DNA of 64,000 bases, taken from NCBI RefSeq assembly GCF_037975245.1, contig NC_092562.1, positions 28,101,554-28,165,553 of the forward strand, given 5' to 3'. Below the pieces are notes generated by a model. The model saw nothing but the letters and a program-made list of their open reading frames with translations. It searched no databases and was not told the DNA's origin. Shown here piece after piece: positions 50,001 through 61,768 of this stretch; within the stretch, counting starts at the first letter, position 1, and each line of letters starts with the position of its first letter. A program made the translations under genes and the position numbers. This DNA is from Apostichopus japonicus. Taxonomy: Eukaryota; Echinodermata; Holothuroidea; Aspidochirotida; Stichopodidae.

Positions 50001-51148
50001 CGTAGTATAAGTATCTAGGCTTTCCGAATGTGGTCAATAGCTAACTCAGATAGTTTGCTCATTTTGCCTATGAACTCACAGTATATTGTGGCTGCTTGGT
50101 AGAGTAATGTACAGCACAATACAGTTAAATCTACCAAATTGGTAAATTCACAGTTAAGTCTGCGTCTTTAAAATTAAATAATAGGGAATTGAGCTGTCCA
50201 ATCTTATTTAACAGGGTACTGTATACTAGTAGCAGACTATGACTTACATATATCTTGTTCCTACAGTAATCATCAATTTGTTTAGTCAGCAATTAAATGG
50301 AAATATTATTCATTAAAATCCGTAAAATCACAAATGTGAGAATATTTGTACATTTGCCAGCTCTCTAATGTATGTATACTCTGAGCTGTGGAGTAGGATA
50401 AATCCATTATAAATAAGGTTATAGGGGGCAGTGCTAAAATGTTATCAGTTTGGTTAGGCTAGAGTAGTATGCATATATATGTTGATAGGAGGCAAACAGG
50501 AGAGAGGAGTAATACCATGTGACACTTTAATACCTTTAAACCATCTTCCTTATACTCACCAGAACTTACCTGGAATGTGAATTTAAAAGCTATGTTCTTA
50601 CCTCATATAATACCTCATATAATTATAGGGATAATGCGTATGTTAATATGTTATATGAGGGAAGTTAAGTATGTGCTTTAAATTTACAAGTTGTTAAAAC
50701 ACTCCATCAATGGCAATCAAGCTTATACTTACTTTTTAACTCCAAGCATTTGATAAAACAATCGCTCATTTCTTCCCATTTGATCCTCGGAAGTTAAAAA
50801 GAACTGCGTGTCCTTGTATTTCTTGGCGTACCTGCGGCTCAGGAAAGTTTCGATATTTTTGCCCACATTGACAGAGTACAACCAGGCGGTCACAATCGCG
50901 TCCGATTTAGTCGCCGGATTAACAAAGTACAGCTGCCTTTCGGGTTCTGTATCGAACATGCGGGGAAAGTTCCTGTGACCGATAATCCTGAATGTGGTCT
51001 TGTGGCCCACATCCGCTGCGTACTTGCCCGTGGGGGCAGCGTTCATTCGAATCACACATTCGTTGGCATCTATTTCGGGTCCTGCTTTGGTACCCAGTAG
51101 ATGTCCAGAGCTAGTCACTATGGCACATTGACTACAATTGCGAATAAC
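37688..51148 (-). CDS. ST6GALNAC-like: Sialyltransferase gene 2, ST6GalNAc-like (GT29), 3' three exons; 5' exon missing
   Basis: Complement join of 51148-50733, 46725-46618 and 38021-37688: 858 bases, 285 residues plus stop, open throughout, borders GT-AG (donors gtaagt, gtgagt). Residues are counted from the Val at 51148. Motif L runs from C8 (GPEID 23-27, CVIRMNAAPTG 31-41, DVGHKT 46-51), motif S is MSTGW 146-150 with C160 and HVYGM 164-168, motif III is YHYFD 184-188, and motif VS is GHKFLTEK 207-214 (His208 proposed catalytic). These are the complete catalytic landmarks of an ST6GalNAc III-VI type enzyme, closer to the usual consensus than gene 1. The start, transmembrane anchor and stem are not present in these exons. 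A phase-0 upstream exon is required and I could not identify it between 51149 and 64000. Convergent with gene 1. Confidence 0.9.
38230..38279. repeat. 17-bp minisatellite, three copies
   Basis: ccccagcaccatcacca repeated about three times. Confidence 0.85.
39830..39920 (-). repeat. Partial copy of the interspersed repeat found at 57.7-60.8 kb
   Basis: gatgtcacaatttctgctgttgctagatacatttc matches 60593-60626 (gatgacatcattctgctgttgccagatacattctc) with shared flanking words; same orientation as that copy. Confidence 0.5.
40355..40960. repeat. 65-bp tandem array
   Basis: Units of the form agacattcacacacttattg, acaggatcatggagagtgag, agaaagagacattgtggacg, tgggg. Copies on the right alternate between two variants (gtggacgtgggg and gcagcggttggg), giving a 130-bp higher-order pattern. 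Confidence 0.92.
40992..43339. mobile_element. Non-autonomous hAT transposon, 2.3 kb, with 8-bp target duplication
   Basis: Element 41000-43331, flanked by perfect 8-bp duplications gtcatgac at 40992-40999 and 43332-43339. The ends are tagggctgt inverted repeats, followed on both sides by subterminal aacggttaaccgg-type words and GGTTAACC palindromes. These are classic hAT features. The interior has only a domain-free 120-residue open frame (42460-42822), so no transposase; CpG content is higher than the surroundings. A sequence ending cgacaacgtg followed by gtgagt near 41300 looks like an exon donor and may be a relic of the autonomous parent. Confidence 0.9.
43583..43950. repeat. About 93-bp tandem array, four copies
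   Basis: gtaagaacactattgaagca starts copies at 43583, 43676, 43771 and 43863 (spacings 93, 95, 92). The open frame 43544-43774 is repeat-derived. Confidence 0.93.
44690..44759 (-). repeat. tRNA-like unit (SINE head or tRNA pseudogene)
   Basis: On the minus strand, gcgtcca pairs with tggaggc (6 of 7) as an acceptor stem. ggctagtggttagg is an A box, atataaa can be a 7-base anticodon loop flanked by ccgc/gtgg, and ggatttgatcccgg is a B box. A run of six T follows seven bases downstream (44683-44678), like a pol III terminator. The T loop is degenerate, so a pseudogene or SINE is more likely than a working tRNA. Confidence 0.6.
45040..45345 (+). mobile_element. 3' end of a truncated non-LTR retrotransposon (LINE-like)
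   Basis: Ends in atggacaataaagtttctat followed by ctat repeats (about 45320-45338). A poly(A)-signal-like AATAAAG running into a short tandem tail is typical of 5'-truncated CR1/L2/RTE-like elements. No reverse transcriptase coding is left; the left boundary is uncertain. Confidence 0.5.
45617..46180. repeat. Tandem triplication, about 177-187-bp units
   Basis: ataattcctacaggtactac begins copies at 45628, 45805 and 45992. Copies are nearly identical; the second unit start lacks a short ttgcagct-type segment, giving the length difference. The open frame 46089-46436 starts in the last copy and has no recognised domain. Confidence 0.93.
46618..46725 (-). CDS. ST6GALNAC-like: Gene 2, sialylmotif S exon (108 bp)
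   Basis: Minus-strand acceptor ttcctttccag, donor gtgagt. The first base completes a Lys codon; two bases (aa) carry over. It encodes PKKHLWMSTGWTTMIF, then ALEVCDEIHVYGMTYEEYC, a near-canonical S motif. Same length and phases as gene 1's S exon, a strong sign of common descent. Confidence 0.94.
46726..50732 (-). other. Gene 2 intron between L- and S-motif exons
   Basis: 4007-bp phase-2 intron. Contains C-rich patches (about 49090-49115), a dispersed repeat at 48330-48415 and C/G-rich patches at 49585-49620 and 49855-49890. No exon seen. Confidence 0.75.
48330..48415 (+). repeat. Dispersed repeat fragment (pair with 1147-1225)
   Basis: Shares acctg(c/t)ccc...cacga..tcagcactct(a/g)gct and the following T-rich stretch with the left-hand copy. 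Confidence 0.45.
50733..51148 (-). CDS. ST6GALNAC-like: Gene 2, sialylmotif L exon
   Basis: Reading on the minus strand, acceptor ttattctgttggcag and donor gtaagt; 416 bases, phase 0 in, two bases (aa) out, the same phases as the L exon of gene 1. It begins VIRNCSQCAIVTSSGHL and contains GPEID, CVIRMNAAPTG and DVGHKT. The open frame runs further upstream of the acceptor with a hydrophobic stretch, but has no ATG before an in-frame TAG, so that stretch is taken as intron. Confidence 0.93.
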
Positions 51149-54100
51149 CTGCCAACAGAATAAAATGAGAAACGGATCGGTAAAGAGTATACATACATGG
51201 TGGCAGTATGGCAACTACAGGCATATGCAGGGCTGGTGGGGGGGTGGGGTAGATGTCCATTCTTACAGTTTGTAAATGAATAATAGGTTTGAGAGGAGAG
51301 AAGTAAACTATGTCAGAGTATACTCATAATCTTCCATAATCGACTCGGGTAAATTTCCATTCCACAAAATTATTTTATACCATTTCTTTATGTAACACCA
51401 GACTTTTTCATTGGCAATAATTAAAATAATAATTTTTGATTTTTATATAGTGATTTATACCAGCGATAAGTCTCATGAAAAGAGCTTTACAGACATTATC
51501 ATCCTTTCTAGGTGTTTGCCAAATTTGCAGATGAAAAGAGAAAACTATATCAGTAATTGACTGGGTTTGCAGGTTGATTCTTGTCAGTTTAGGAATTTTC
51601 GAGGAAAAAATAAGAATATTAAGACAAATAGGATAAAACTGTATTTATCTTTCCTTTGAGCTTAAAATGTCATAAAAAGGCAACATGAATCCTCACAACT
51701 GTCAGTCTAAAAGAGCGCATTTCCTTTGTTGACTTTTTAGTTTACCTGGCAGTGCACCTCAAACGATAAAAGACTTGGTATCCTGTGCTGTCTCATATTA
51801 AATTATCATAAAGCTGCAGACTGCAGTCCATTCAAATCTCACCAGTTATTGAATGGCTTACGGAACTCTAATCCTCCCATTCGGAATATTTTTGCACCGT
51901 CGACCATGTTTTTTTTGTCAATATCAGTTGGATCATTTTACATAGGAGACTGGAACATTTATTGCAAATAATATAACCTTCACACGAACTGCTGTAATAC
52001 ACTAAAGAACCGAGGGTTTGATTACAACTTAAAGGAGCACTAACGGATATAATACGCTGTTAACTGCAGTGCTTTTTACAAATGCAATTGAAAACCAAAC
52101 TATCTTAATTTATAAGCAAGTTAGAATATTGAGTGACTATGTTTATTCTTGTCATTCAACAAAGATTCATGAACTGTTTTAGATTACAAGATGCCTAAGA
52201 GGTGATCCATGCTGCTATAAACGGCCCTCCAGATTTAAGTATTACTACAAACATGCAGTATTTAGATGCATCACAAATCCAACCAAGCTATTGTGCACAC
52301 TCTCTGATTCTATTTTTATTTGATCTTGGAGCTCTAAGACCATCAGAGTCAAGCATATAGTACTTAAAAGATCACTAGCCGTTTCAATCTCGTAGGTGGA
52401 GCACACAGTACTATCTGTGACTTTATACTGTACGTTACCCCAGACTTTATTGTTGAAGAATAATGGCTATAATTCTATTCAGATCTTGACCTATAGTGTA
52501 ATACACACACACAATTCATCAGTTCAACTCTTGGAAAAGTGTTTAGCCAATAATACTGGATTATATCTCTCTTTTGCATATAATCTCTCACTAGCGTCTA
52601 GAGTCAACAAAAGTTGCACATGAAACCCTAATAATGCAGATCTTAATACTCCTCCCTGGCATTTATACGTTTTCGACTTTCGACTTGAAAAGTCATTGAA
52701 ACATGTAATATTGTTCTGTTAATAAAACTTAAACATTGACATATATATATCATTTTAAGCTTGCATGGTTTATATTTAAACTTCATGTTTGTATTTAAAT
52801 GCATGAAGGAAAACATGGCCCCAGAAAATTCTCCCAAGGCACACACATATGTTATTTTGGTATTATCTACTTTACAAAGTCACTGCAAGCTTAATAATTG
52901 ACAACATCAGGTCACAAGATCATAACAAATTTCATAAAGCTTTTTGATCATCTAGAGTATGACAAACACCTGTTCAGGGAGCAGCTGAAAAGTCATATCT
53001 AATATTAAAAAAACAACAAAAATATAGGAGCTGAACATGACAACATTGATCCTATATAAACATGATGTTTGTGAAGGGAAATCTAAATCAGTTATATAGT
53101 AATTGTTGTACATTCAGCATTTTTTTTTGATATATTTTTTTAAGTGCCATCTCTTTTTTGAAAGGTTTCAGAGAAAAGGATTTGAAAATCTTAGAGGGAA
53201 CATGGAGATGAGATAGGTGAAATGTTTTAAGAAGGGAAATGTTTCACGTGAGTTTACATCTCCTCTAATATTTGCAGTCAAACCCCTTTATACTGGTCTG
53301 GATACGATTATAAATTTAACACAATTATGCACACACTCTGTATGCTTATATGCGTATGCTTGTAACATTATATCCACTCCCATTTTTACCTATCTGTAAA
53401 CATAGCTCCCACGAAACCAGACATTGAACAGTTTCAACCCTTGCGACTGATAATATTTCATCTCGGCCATCATCTGACTCATCCAACCACTAGTCCCTAG
53501 TCTTTCCCTTCTCATGAACAGCAACACAAGATATCGCTTACTGCATGTACAGTATTCTCAATGCAGGTAACAGCTTGCACGGATTTCGTTTCTCATCTTT
53601 CTAAACCAAATCATCTCAAGTTGCATCATACATGAATATAATATTTTTGTTTTCTTGTTTGTTTTTTTCTGTCTTTTATAATTTCTTTTCTCCCTACAAC
53701 AAAGGAAAGATACTTTCTAGGTAATATCACCCGATGAAACAATTACCTTCCTTCCCCCCCCCCCCCCTCCGGAAAAAAAATTCCCAAAGCAAGTCGATAA
53801 ATATCAAATTGTATGTCTCCTCATTGATGCAACTTTTTCTTTCCACAGGCAGTTCTAAACCTGATCAAATTCTTTTTACCTCCAATGGAAGGTTATGAAA
53901 AGTATCAGAACCTTGAAATATTTGAGGTACAAATTGCTTTTTGAGTGGTTTTCTTCATTTCAAGATATTAAAAGAAAACCCTTTCATATAAATTGTGCAA
54001 ACAGTGAGGCAGTAACAGGAATGTTTATGGCTCTAGTGCATGGGCATGTGGAGAAAATATACTGTAGTATGAATAGGACATAATGTCAACTATGATGAAT

Positions 54101-55571
54101 ATAGAGAGGCATATATAATAGGGTGGGACAGATAGACAGTAATATTAAAAGTAATGCTGTATGGGCCCCAAATATGCTAGATATTCAAGTATGGTCACCT
54201 TAGGTCAAAATTCTTAAACTGTTTTTATTACAACCTTCAAGGAAATTTCCCTCACTGGGACATTCAGTCATCTTGTGTGTTCCTTAAAAATGTCGGAGAA
54301 CAATTTGGAGAGTAAAGACCTGGAAAGTACTTCTTGAAAACTTCTAGCAATGATAGCGTGCTATAATTTGGGGCCTACTGTATACTGACAACCTTTAAAG
54401 GCACCTTTTCACCCACACACATATGTAAATGAGACAAGGTTTGCCCTGTAAGTTAGATTGCATTCTCACTATACAGCAGTATAACAGATCTTGTAGTTAA
54501 ATTTGGCCATAATATACATACAGCATACAGCATATTACAATTGATCTAAATGACATATAATCATAATTAACATAAACACACTGTATGTGGCTGTTATTAA
54601 TACTTCTCTGTTGAGCTAAATGGTGTGATGACAAAAATTTCACAGATTCTTTTTCCAGTTTATAGCTGGGACAATATCCAGGCCTTACTGTTTGGTCGTC
54701 CAAACGGCAAATTTGCATGAGGGCTGGAAAATTGTGGCAAACTATGACTAACAAACGACCAGTATAAAGTACAATAAAGGAGTCTAGGAGAGATGACAAT
54801 TTTAGCAACTGGAATAAATATGAAAATGTATGCTTTGTCAATAAGCTTATAAATGCTTTCTATGTTTAGAGAATTATAATTTTCATAATTAAATGCCAGT
54901 TGCTAAAATTGAAAGCAGTATGTGATGGCTTCATTAATCTCCAAATTAAACTCAATTAAATTTTCATCACTATATTAAAATCATACAGTAGGATTAATGT
55001 GTTACAACTCTACCAGAACCATACCCTGTAGAATTGATGTTTGTATACAATTATTCTGATGAGAATCCTGTTTGTGAAAGCTGACACAGACAAATGTGGA
55101 TGCAAGCTTGAATCTTGCATCTAATGGGGGCAGGGGGGGGGGTCGTATGAGTATATGGTAAACAAGTGTCTATGCATTACACATACAAAGATGAACTGAC
55201 ACTACAAGATTTAAAAGTCACTTAGCATTATTGGTACTGTATGAGGGGGAGGGGAGGAGGAGGGGGGGCTTGTACCTTAATAAAGAAGGATTATTTTCAA
55301 AGCCTTTAAGACCGGCAGAATTATGGTATTGATGGACAATAGTGAAAATGAAATCACATTTAAGTGTTAATTGGAAGTATCTTTTCATCTATATAGTTAT
55401 TCTGGTTTTCAAGATATTCACCAAATTAAATCATGTTCTAAGTTTTGCAAATCAAACTCCAAGGTTAAATTGTTCATGACAAGAAATTGGCTCCTTGAGC
55501 AGTCCTGGCTTAATAGTTAATGTTAGTTGATTAATAAACATATTATAATTTGCAATTTTACATTGTAATTA

Positions 55572-55830
55572 ACATGTTTAATACTTATTTTAGCAGGCAG
55601 GGCTAACATATTTCCATTAATTGACCTTTGTGTGACTTCTGAGGATCTGCTAAACTAAGAAGTGCAGCCACTTTGATTGATGATCATTTTACAGTAGTTA
55701 ACATGTTTAATACTTAAGCCTGTATATAGCAGGTCTTACATCTCTCCATTAATTGACCTTTATGTGACTTCTGAGGATCTGCTATTAAACTAAGAAGTCC
55801 AGCCACTTTGATTGATGATTTTACATGTTT
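55572..55830. repeat. Tandem duplication, 129-bp unit
   Basis: acatgtttaatactta at 55572 and 55701, then ccattaattgacctt(t), gtgacttctgaggatctgct and ccactttgattgatgat in both copies; a few indels separate them. Confidence 0.92.
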
Positions 55831-57664
55831 ACAATACAGAAATGCAGATTACACTGTTAACAATTAATTTAATGATCTACAACATAAGACTCAAAATTGT
55901 CCTGTTGAATTCCAATTTTCCATTGATTGAGATAAAAACAATTAAGATGTCATCTCAAAGTCATAAATAACTATACAATTAATAATCTGGCAGATTTAAG
56001 AAATGTGTTAGCTCTGAAAAACCTGCAAATTTTTAAAATCAACCAAATTTCTGAATTAAATATTCATATAACTCACCCACTGACTTTAAATCGTACCGAA
56101 TAAGAATACTGTAAGAATTTTATCATTTAAGTAACAGTATTTTAAATCAAACTGTATCATATGTATCAATTGTTACTTAACAGCTAATATGAACAACATA
56201 CTACATGTGTAATGTAACCATCCATACTGCCCAGCTGTAATTATTAGAAAAATATTATTATAATTTAAGTAACAGTATTTTAAGTTAGCTAGTCTCAAAT
56301 CAAGAACAACAAGATCGACTGAAGTGGGATTCACACTAGACTACACAATATAATGACAACAACAATAACAATATACAAACCTATCAAGGGTTTCTGGACA
56401 TCTGACAGAAAATGTGAGCCACATATGTGACTGCAGGGGGGTGGGGGGATGATTGTCAAACTACAGTATTTGGTTCACCTTACAAAGATGTTAAAATAGC
56501 TAGAGCTATCAAAATACTCTAGATAGGAATTGTTTTCTTCAAATTTGACTGCAGTTTTGATGTATCACATTAATAGAGAGAACTGTAAAGCATGAGGAAA
56601 ATATGATTATTGTATATATCTGTGTTTGGAATATAATGCACTAAAGAACACTGAGGAAAATTTTGGCAATTTAAATGTATTTAAAAACAAAGATTACAGC
56701 CAGCTACTTAAGGTTTCATAACAGCAAAACTGATGCCTATTAAATCACATTTGGTTGTAGCAGCATATAGTAATAATACAACATGAAAATTCAAGTTACT
56801 TCACATGAACTAGGACTGAAAACAACGTTTGAGAAATCCAACCAAATCCTGTTGACTTCTCTCTCTATAGAGCTATATATACTGCAGATCTATAAGATCA
56901 AAGCTAGTTGTCATTCATGTTCCTCATTTTTTAATATACTGATGGGGCTTACTACCAGGTTTTCACAGCAAATCTCATCACCTCAATCAGATTAAATTTG
57001 ATGATTTCTATATACAATGTTCATGCAGCTCCGGTATTGCTTTTATCAGCTAAAAATAGCTAAGAGAAAAGATTTATGTACTTAGTACTTGGATGGAATT
57101 AACCAATAAAACAAATGACTGTACGCGGTGCACTGAGGGAAAGAATATTTAAATATATATCGGATTTTGGGCCTTGCTCACATTTGAGAATGCAAGATCA
57201 GGATCTGATGCTGTAAGGGTTATCAAGATCCTGGTAGTGTGGATGCATCGCACCCTCACGGTGAATTATAAACAATCATCGCGTCCTCAGCTACCTGACT
57301 GCATAATGTTCATTCATTTGTTGTTGATCCCATGCACCTTGCATCCCAATGTGGACGTATCCGGGGTCATGCAGCTTTATTAACTATCCGTGGGGGAGGG
57401 GGGGTGGGGGGAACGTGATTCTGATCCTCCTTGCATAATTCTCAAATGCGAACAATTAACGAGAGGAATCAGGCATTCAGTCAGAGTCGTGGATGATTGA
57501 CAGGAACTCATAAGACAACGTACCATTAACACTGATTGTATAGAGCAGCTCAATTAGAGAAAACCTCATAATTCATATTAATCAATCCAAAATCAAGGTT
57601 TGTTTATACTGTAGGTACAGACCGTACAGGCCTTGTTTACCAAGATAGAGTTATTACCATGTAC

Positions 57665-58900
57665 CGTGGCTGCATCAAAGATCCTATTCTGGGAATACCA
57701 ATTAAGGACTGTTTCATTTCCTTCATATTTCTTCCGGATATTTTTCTTCTCTTTTTAAACGGATATTTTTGAGGCTGAATTAAGTTGATTGCTTATTGCA
57801 GATTTCACAGTTTGATGGTCCAAACCAGCATAGTCAGTTTGAAGTACAGTACAAAGTACTGCTGTGTGTTCTTAATAATTACAAGTCTTTTTCATTAATT
57901 TGACTAACACATGTATGCATTTGAAATCAAAAAGATAATATTTTTTATTTTGTTCAAATTTTTTCTTTGAAAATTAATGATGAAAGTTTCTTTTGTACAA
58001 AAATGGGCGGACTCAACTCCCACAAATAGGTGTTGCTTAAATAATTGGTATGTACATCTGTGGGAGCTTTTGGACCATCTGATTGTGAAATCTGCCTTAT
58101 GTTAATAGCAAAATAGCATGCTGAAAATTGTCTGTATCTGTGCGAAAAATCCAAATCCTCATAGAATTTTTGCATATATATATATATTGTAAATATGACT
58201 TTTTCACATTTTTTGATATTTCATATTTTTTTTTTATAATACATAAAGTATTGTATGAATATAAAGTATATAATATTGATAATTTTGATAATATTTCCTG
58301 TTTTTAATTTTTCTTCTCTTTCTTCTTCTTTGTCTACTCTATTTATTGATTTTTTTACATTTTTCTAAATATACCAATTAAGGACTACAGGTATGAATAA
58401 CCTTGATATTTTTTCCCCTGTATTTTTTTCCTCCTTTTAAAGTGGATATTCTGCTGACTGAACTAAGTTGTTAATTTATATAAATAGCAAAATTGCATGC
58501 TGAAAATTTTCTGCATCTGTAGGCAAAAACCAATCCCTCATAGCATTTTGGCATATATATATCTCAAAGATATGAAGTTTTAACTTTTTTTGACATTTTG
58601 TAAAATTAAAGCATCATTTCAGAAGAATGATGTCATCAGGGCATGGTTTATTACTCATCAAAGATCCTCTTCTCCGATATATAAATTCAGGAAATACTGT
58701 AAAAGTAACCTGAATATTTCTCCCTGCACCCATCTTCTTTTCTCTTCTTCAAAGATATTCCAGCTTGTTGAAATTGATTGCTCAGCAAAATTGCTGATAA
58801 TTTTCTGCATCTATGAGCAGCATTAAACCACATTCTTGTACAGGTTTCTTATCCCAAAGATTTGAATTAAGCAAATTGTGCGACATTTTGAAATAAATTT
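57665..58900 (+). repeat. Head-to-tail copies of an unclassified interspersed repeat
   Basis: Diverged copies share catcaaagatcct(a/c)ttct, then T-rich sequence, a ttctgcatctgt word, cctcatagca/cctcatagaa and a ttttgacattttg word. Starts can be seen near 57673 and 58658, with a partial copy from about 58370. A reversed copy lies at 60585-60780. Confidence 0.6.
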
Positions 58901-58923
58901 TGCATCTGGCAATTAACAGCTAG

Positions 58924-58978
58924 CAGAATGAATGAATGAATGAATGAATGAATGAATGAATGAATGAATGAATGAATG
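58924..58978. repeat. (GAAT)n microsatellite
   Basis: About 13 units of gaat. It sits at the point where related repeat copies read cagaatgatgtcatcagggc; here cagaatga runs into the microsatellite and then into atgtcttcagggc. Confidence 0.95.
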
Positions 58979-59388
58979 TCTTCAGGGCAATTTAGGCTGA
59001 TTTACAATTATTGTAATCCAAGATAACCTTTCTACAATATATTCAAGTAAGCTATATTAATATACAGTATATAACCTTGATATTTTTTGCAGTGTTTTCT
59101 TTTTATTCTATGTCTACTCTTTTTTTTTTTTTTTGGTTTCACATTTTTCTGGATAAAACACACAACAGACAGAAAAAGAGGTTTTGGAGTCCTTGAGGGG
59201 AAATTCATCGCTGATATTGAAACCAATCATTGAGAGTTTTGATAATTTTCACATGGGTTGAACAAGAATGAATTCATACGACTCTTCTTCGTATAACATG
59301 AATAATGACAAGCACTTGTGACATGAATGTGAGAGTAAACTAACGAAGAAGAAAATGATGAGGGGATTCTAGCTCAGCGATGACTGAA

Positions 59389-59506
59389 TGTCCAAAGGGC
59401 CTCCGATTCCATGTGAAATGTCCAAAGGGCCTCCGTATCCATGTGAAATGTCCAAAGGGCCTCCGTATCCATGTGCAATGTCCAAAGGGCCTCCGTATCC
59501 ATGTGC
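59389..59506. repeat. 30-bp minisatellite, four copies
   Basis: tgtccaaagggcctccgtat followed by ccatgtgaaa or ccatgtgcaa, at 59389, 59419, 59449 and 59479. Two overlapping minus-strand open frames are repeat by-products. Confidence 0.95.
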
Positions 59507-59886
59507 AGGACTGTAGTAAGTACTGCGTGTTCAAGAACCTGTTCACAGCAAGGCATTGAGCCTCTTCCTTACAGTATTTCCATTAGATGCAATAAAAATC
59601 TCTAGTATAGAGCAGTGTTCAATTACATCATTATTCATGAAATTGGCAGTCAGCGGTGAAGAGGAAGAATTAACTATACTGCAGCCATAGATACATACAA
59701 AACACAGTTTAGGAATGTACTGTATCTTAAATGAAGACTTAGTGCATACAAAACACTGTTTATAAATTACTATTTAACTACAGAATTGGTGGTATATAAT
59801 ATTACTAAGATATATTTAACATTTATTTTTAATATTTAATAAAATATATTACAGGTGAGAATGTATGTGTGAGGATAAGTAGAGAC

Positions 59887-59939
59887 TAGTGGAACACTAG
59901 TAGTTGTAGTTGAACAACTACAGTACTAGTGTTCCACTA
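59887..59939. repeat. Near-perfect inverted repeat (about 25-bp stem)
   Basis: tagtggaacactagta on the left matches tactagtgttccacta on the right; the inner tgtagttg and caactaca also pair, leaving a 2-base centre. Followed by several direct copies of ttccactaattc. Confidence 0.9.
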
Positions 59940-60584
59940 ATTCTCTGATTCCACTAATTCCACTAATTGTTCCACTAATTCTCAACTAATTCTCATCTAT
60001 ACTTCGCTCTGTCCACCAGACATAGAGCACTCTGCGCCAAGATAGACACCAATCAAACAACTTTTTATATATGTATACATATATACACTAAATATTACAA
60101 CTAGAAATCTCTCTCATACATCAAGCCTACTATAGGAAACTATATACTGACAGTATTAATAAAGAGTTAAGACCGATAAGGTAAGATCAACAAGGCAATT
60201 TGCGGTTCATGGCCACTTATGTTTATTGATGGTTATTGTCAATATTGAAAATTGAATAAGCCGTATGCTATGATCCATGTCAAAACATGTATACATACCC
60301 TTGATATGAATTAACCATTAATTATGTTTTCTTAATGGGCTTATATGGACTGCATTGTTCCAAGAAACTTGCGATACAGTGAGTAACCCTAACCTGATAA
60401 AGAAACTGATGATGGAAAGATTTCTCACATTTATTTGCTACTGTATACTTCTGATGATATTATAAATATTAATTTCAGAGAATATATACAAAATGGATTT
60501 CTACAAGCTCTTGGGAATCCTTTATCCAGACTACCAGACTCCTTTAATTCGAACTACTTCTATTCAGATCTCATTTTCAGCCGT

Positions 60585-60780
60585 ATTGCCCTGATGACAT
60601 CATTCTGCTGTTGCCAGATACATTCTCAAAATATCACAAAATTGGACAAATAGTCATATCTTCGTGACCGTACAAACGCTATGAGGATTTGGTATTTGTT
60701 GAGAAAGATTCAGAAAGTGTTCAGCAAGTTTGCTAAGCAGTCAACTTCATCCAACAGACTTTCCCTTTAAATCGAGACTT
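60585..60780 (-). repeat. Inverted copy of the 57.7-58.9 kb interspersed repeat
   Basis: Its reverse complement reads ...aaatcctcatagcgtttgta..., gaagatatgac, tttgtgatattttg, and cagcagaatgatgtcatcag, in the same order as the plus-strand copies. Confidence 0.6.
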
Positions 60781-61157
60781 TCATGGTCTAACAGAATATG
60801 TAGTCTCCACCAATCACAATTTAGGTAGCTAATTATAGATAACAGATAAACTGTTTCCTAGAGTTGGATATAGTAAGTAAACCAGTGCTAAACCAACACC
60901 CTTCTTGAGCTTGGTGGACTCTCCTAAAAAATCCAAAGCTATTGCTAAATTTATACCAAAACATAAAAAACGTTACTTTACTAACTGCATGGTCGGAGTG
61001 CATACATGTAATGTATAGGAGACATTTTAAAAGAAGTAAACATTTAGGAAAAAAACAATCAAAAGATCAAGTCTTGCTAAATGGTCGTAAAATTGATCAT
61101 TAAAGATAAAAACAAAACAAAAAATCAACATACAGATCACAGATAACATCTATCACC

Positions 61158-61360
61158 CAGTTGGATATAATTTTTTCCTATACTGTAGTGTCATGTCCCG
61201 CTTCAGAGCACTCGTATCGTCAGTACCAGCAGTATGAATATCATGTTTCTATCAGATCAAGGTTAGGAACTGTTTGTACTGTCAACACCAGTGTTTTGAG
61301 AGCATGATATTGGAGTACAGTTTAGAGAGGTATTAGTATTAGGAAATTGTCCCAACTGTC
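61158..61360 (+). repeat. Interspersed repeat copy (pair with 31438-31665)
   Basis: Collinear diverged match to the 31.4-kb copy over about 200 bases; see that entry for shared words. Confidence 0.6.
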
Positions 61361-61768
61361 TGCATCTGTATTTAGACTTATGATAATTTGAAATGACAAT
61401 ATGAAACACTTTTGTAAAACCCTCTGGCAGTGGTAGCCACCATATACAGTAGCTATGCTATGTATGAAGAAACAATGTGTGCAACAAGCTAGAGGCCTGT
61501 ACAGTACTGTATATACTGTATATCCAACATTGCATATAGTATGGCCTGCACTGTGTACATATGATTATGTGTACTGGTACTATTGTCATAAATTTAAACA
61601 CCACCAGTGTGTAGGCTACATGTACACAAAGATAATATTCCAGCTTCTTGAAATGTAGAGCACGATGCACTTAAGATTTTGATTCAATTTGAGTAAATGC
61701 TGTTCTAGATAGTAAATTGCCAGTCGCTGACAATTTCCTGATTCATCATGCTGGAACACATGTGCAGC

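Noticed and set aside
53410-53550. Minus-strand open stretch containing GTSGWMSQMM, which looks a little like an S motif and lies upstream of gene 2
   Set aside because: The motif order is wrong for an upstream exon, the rest of the S motif is absent, there is no long hydrophobic anchor, and no donor in phase 0 before the in-frame stop.
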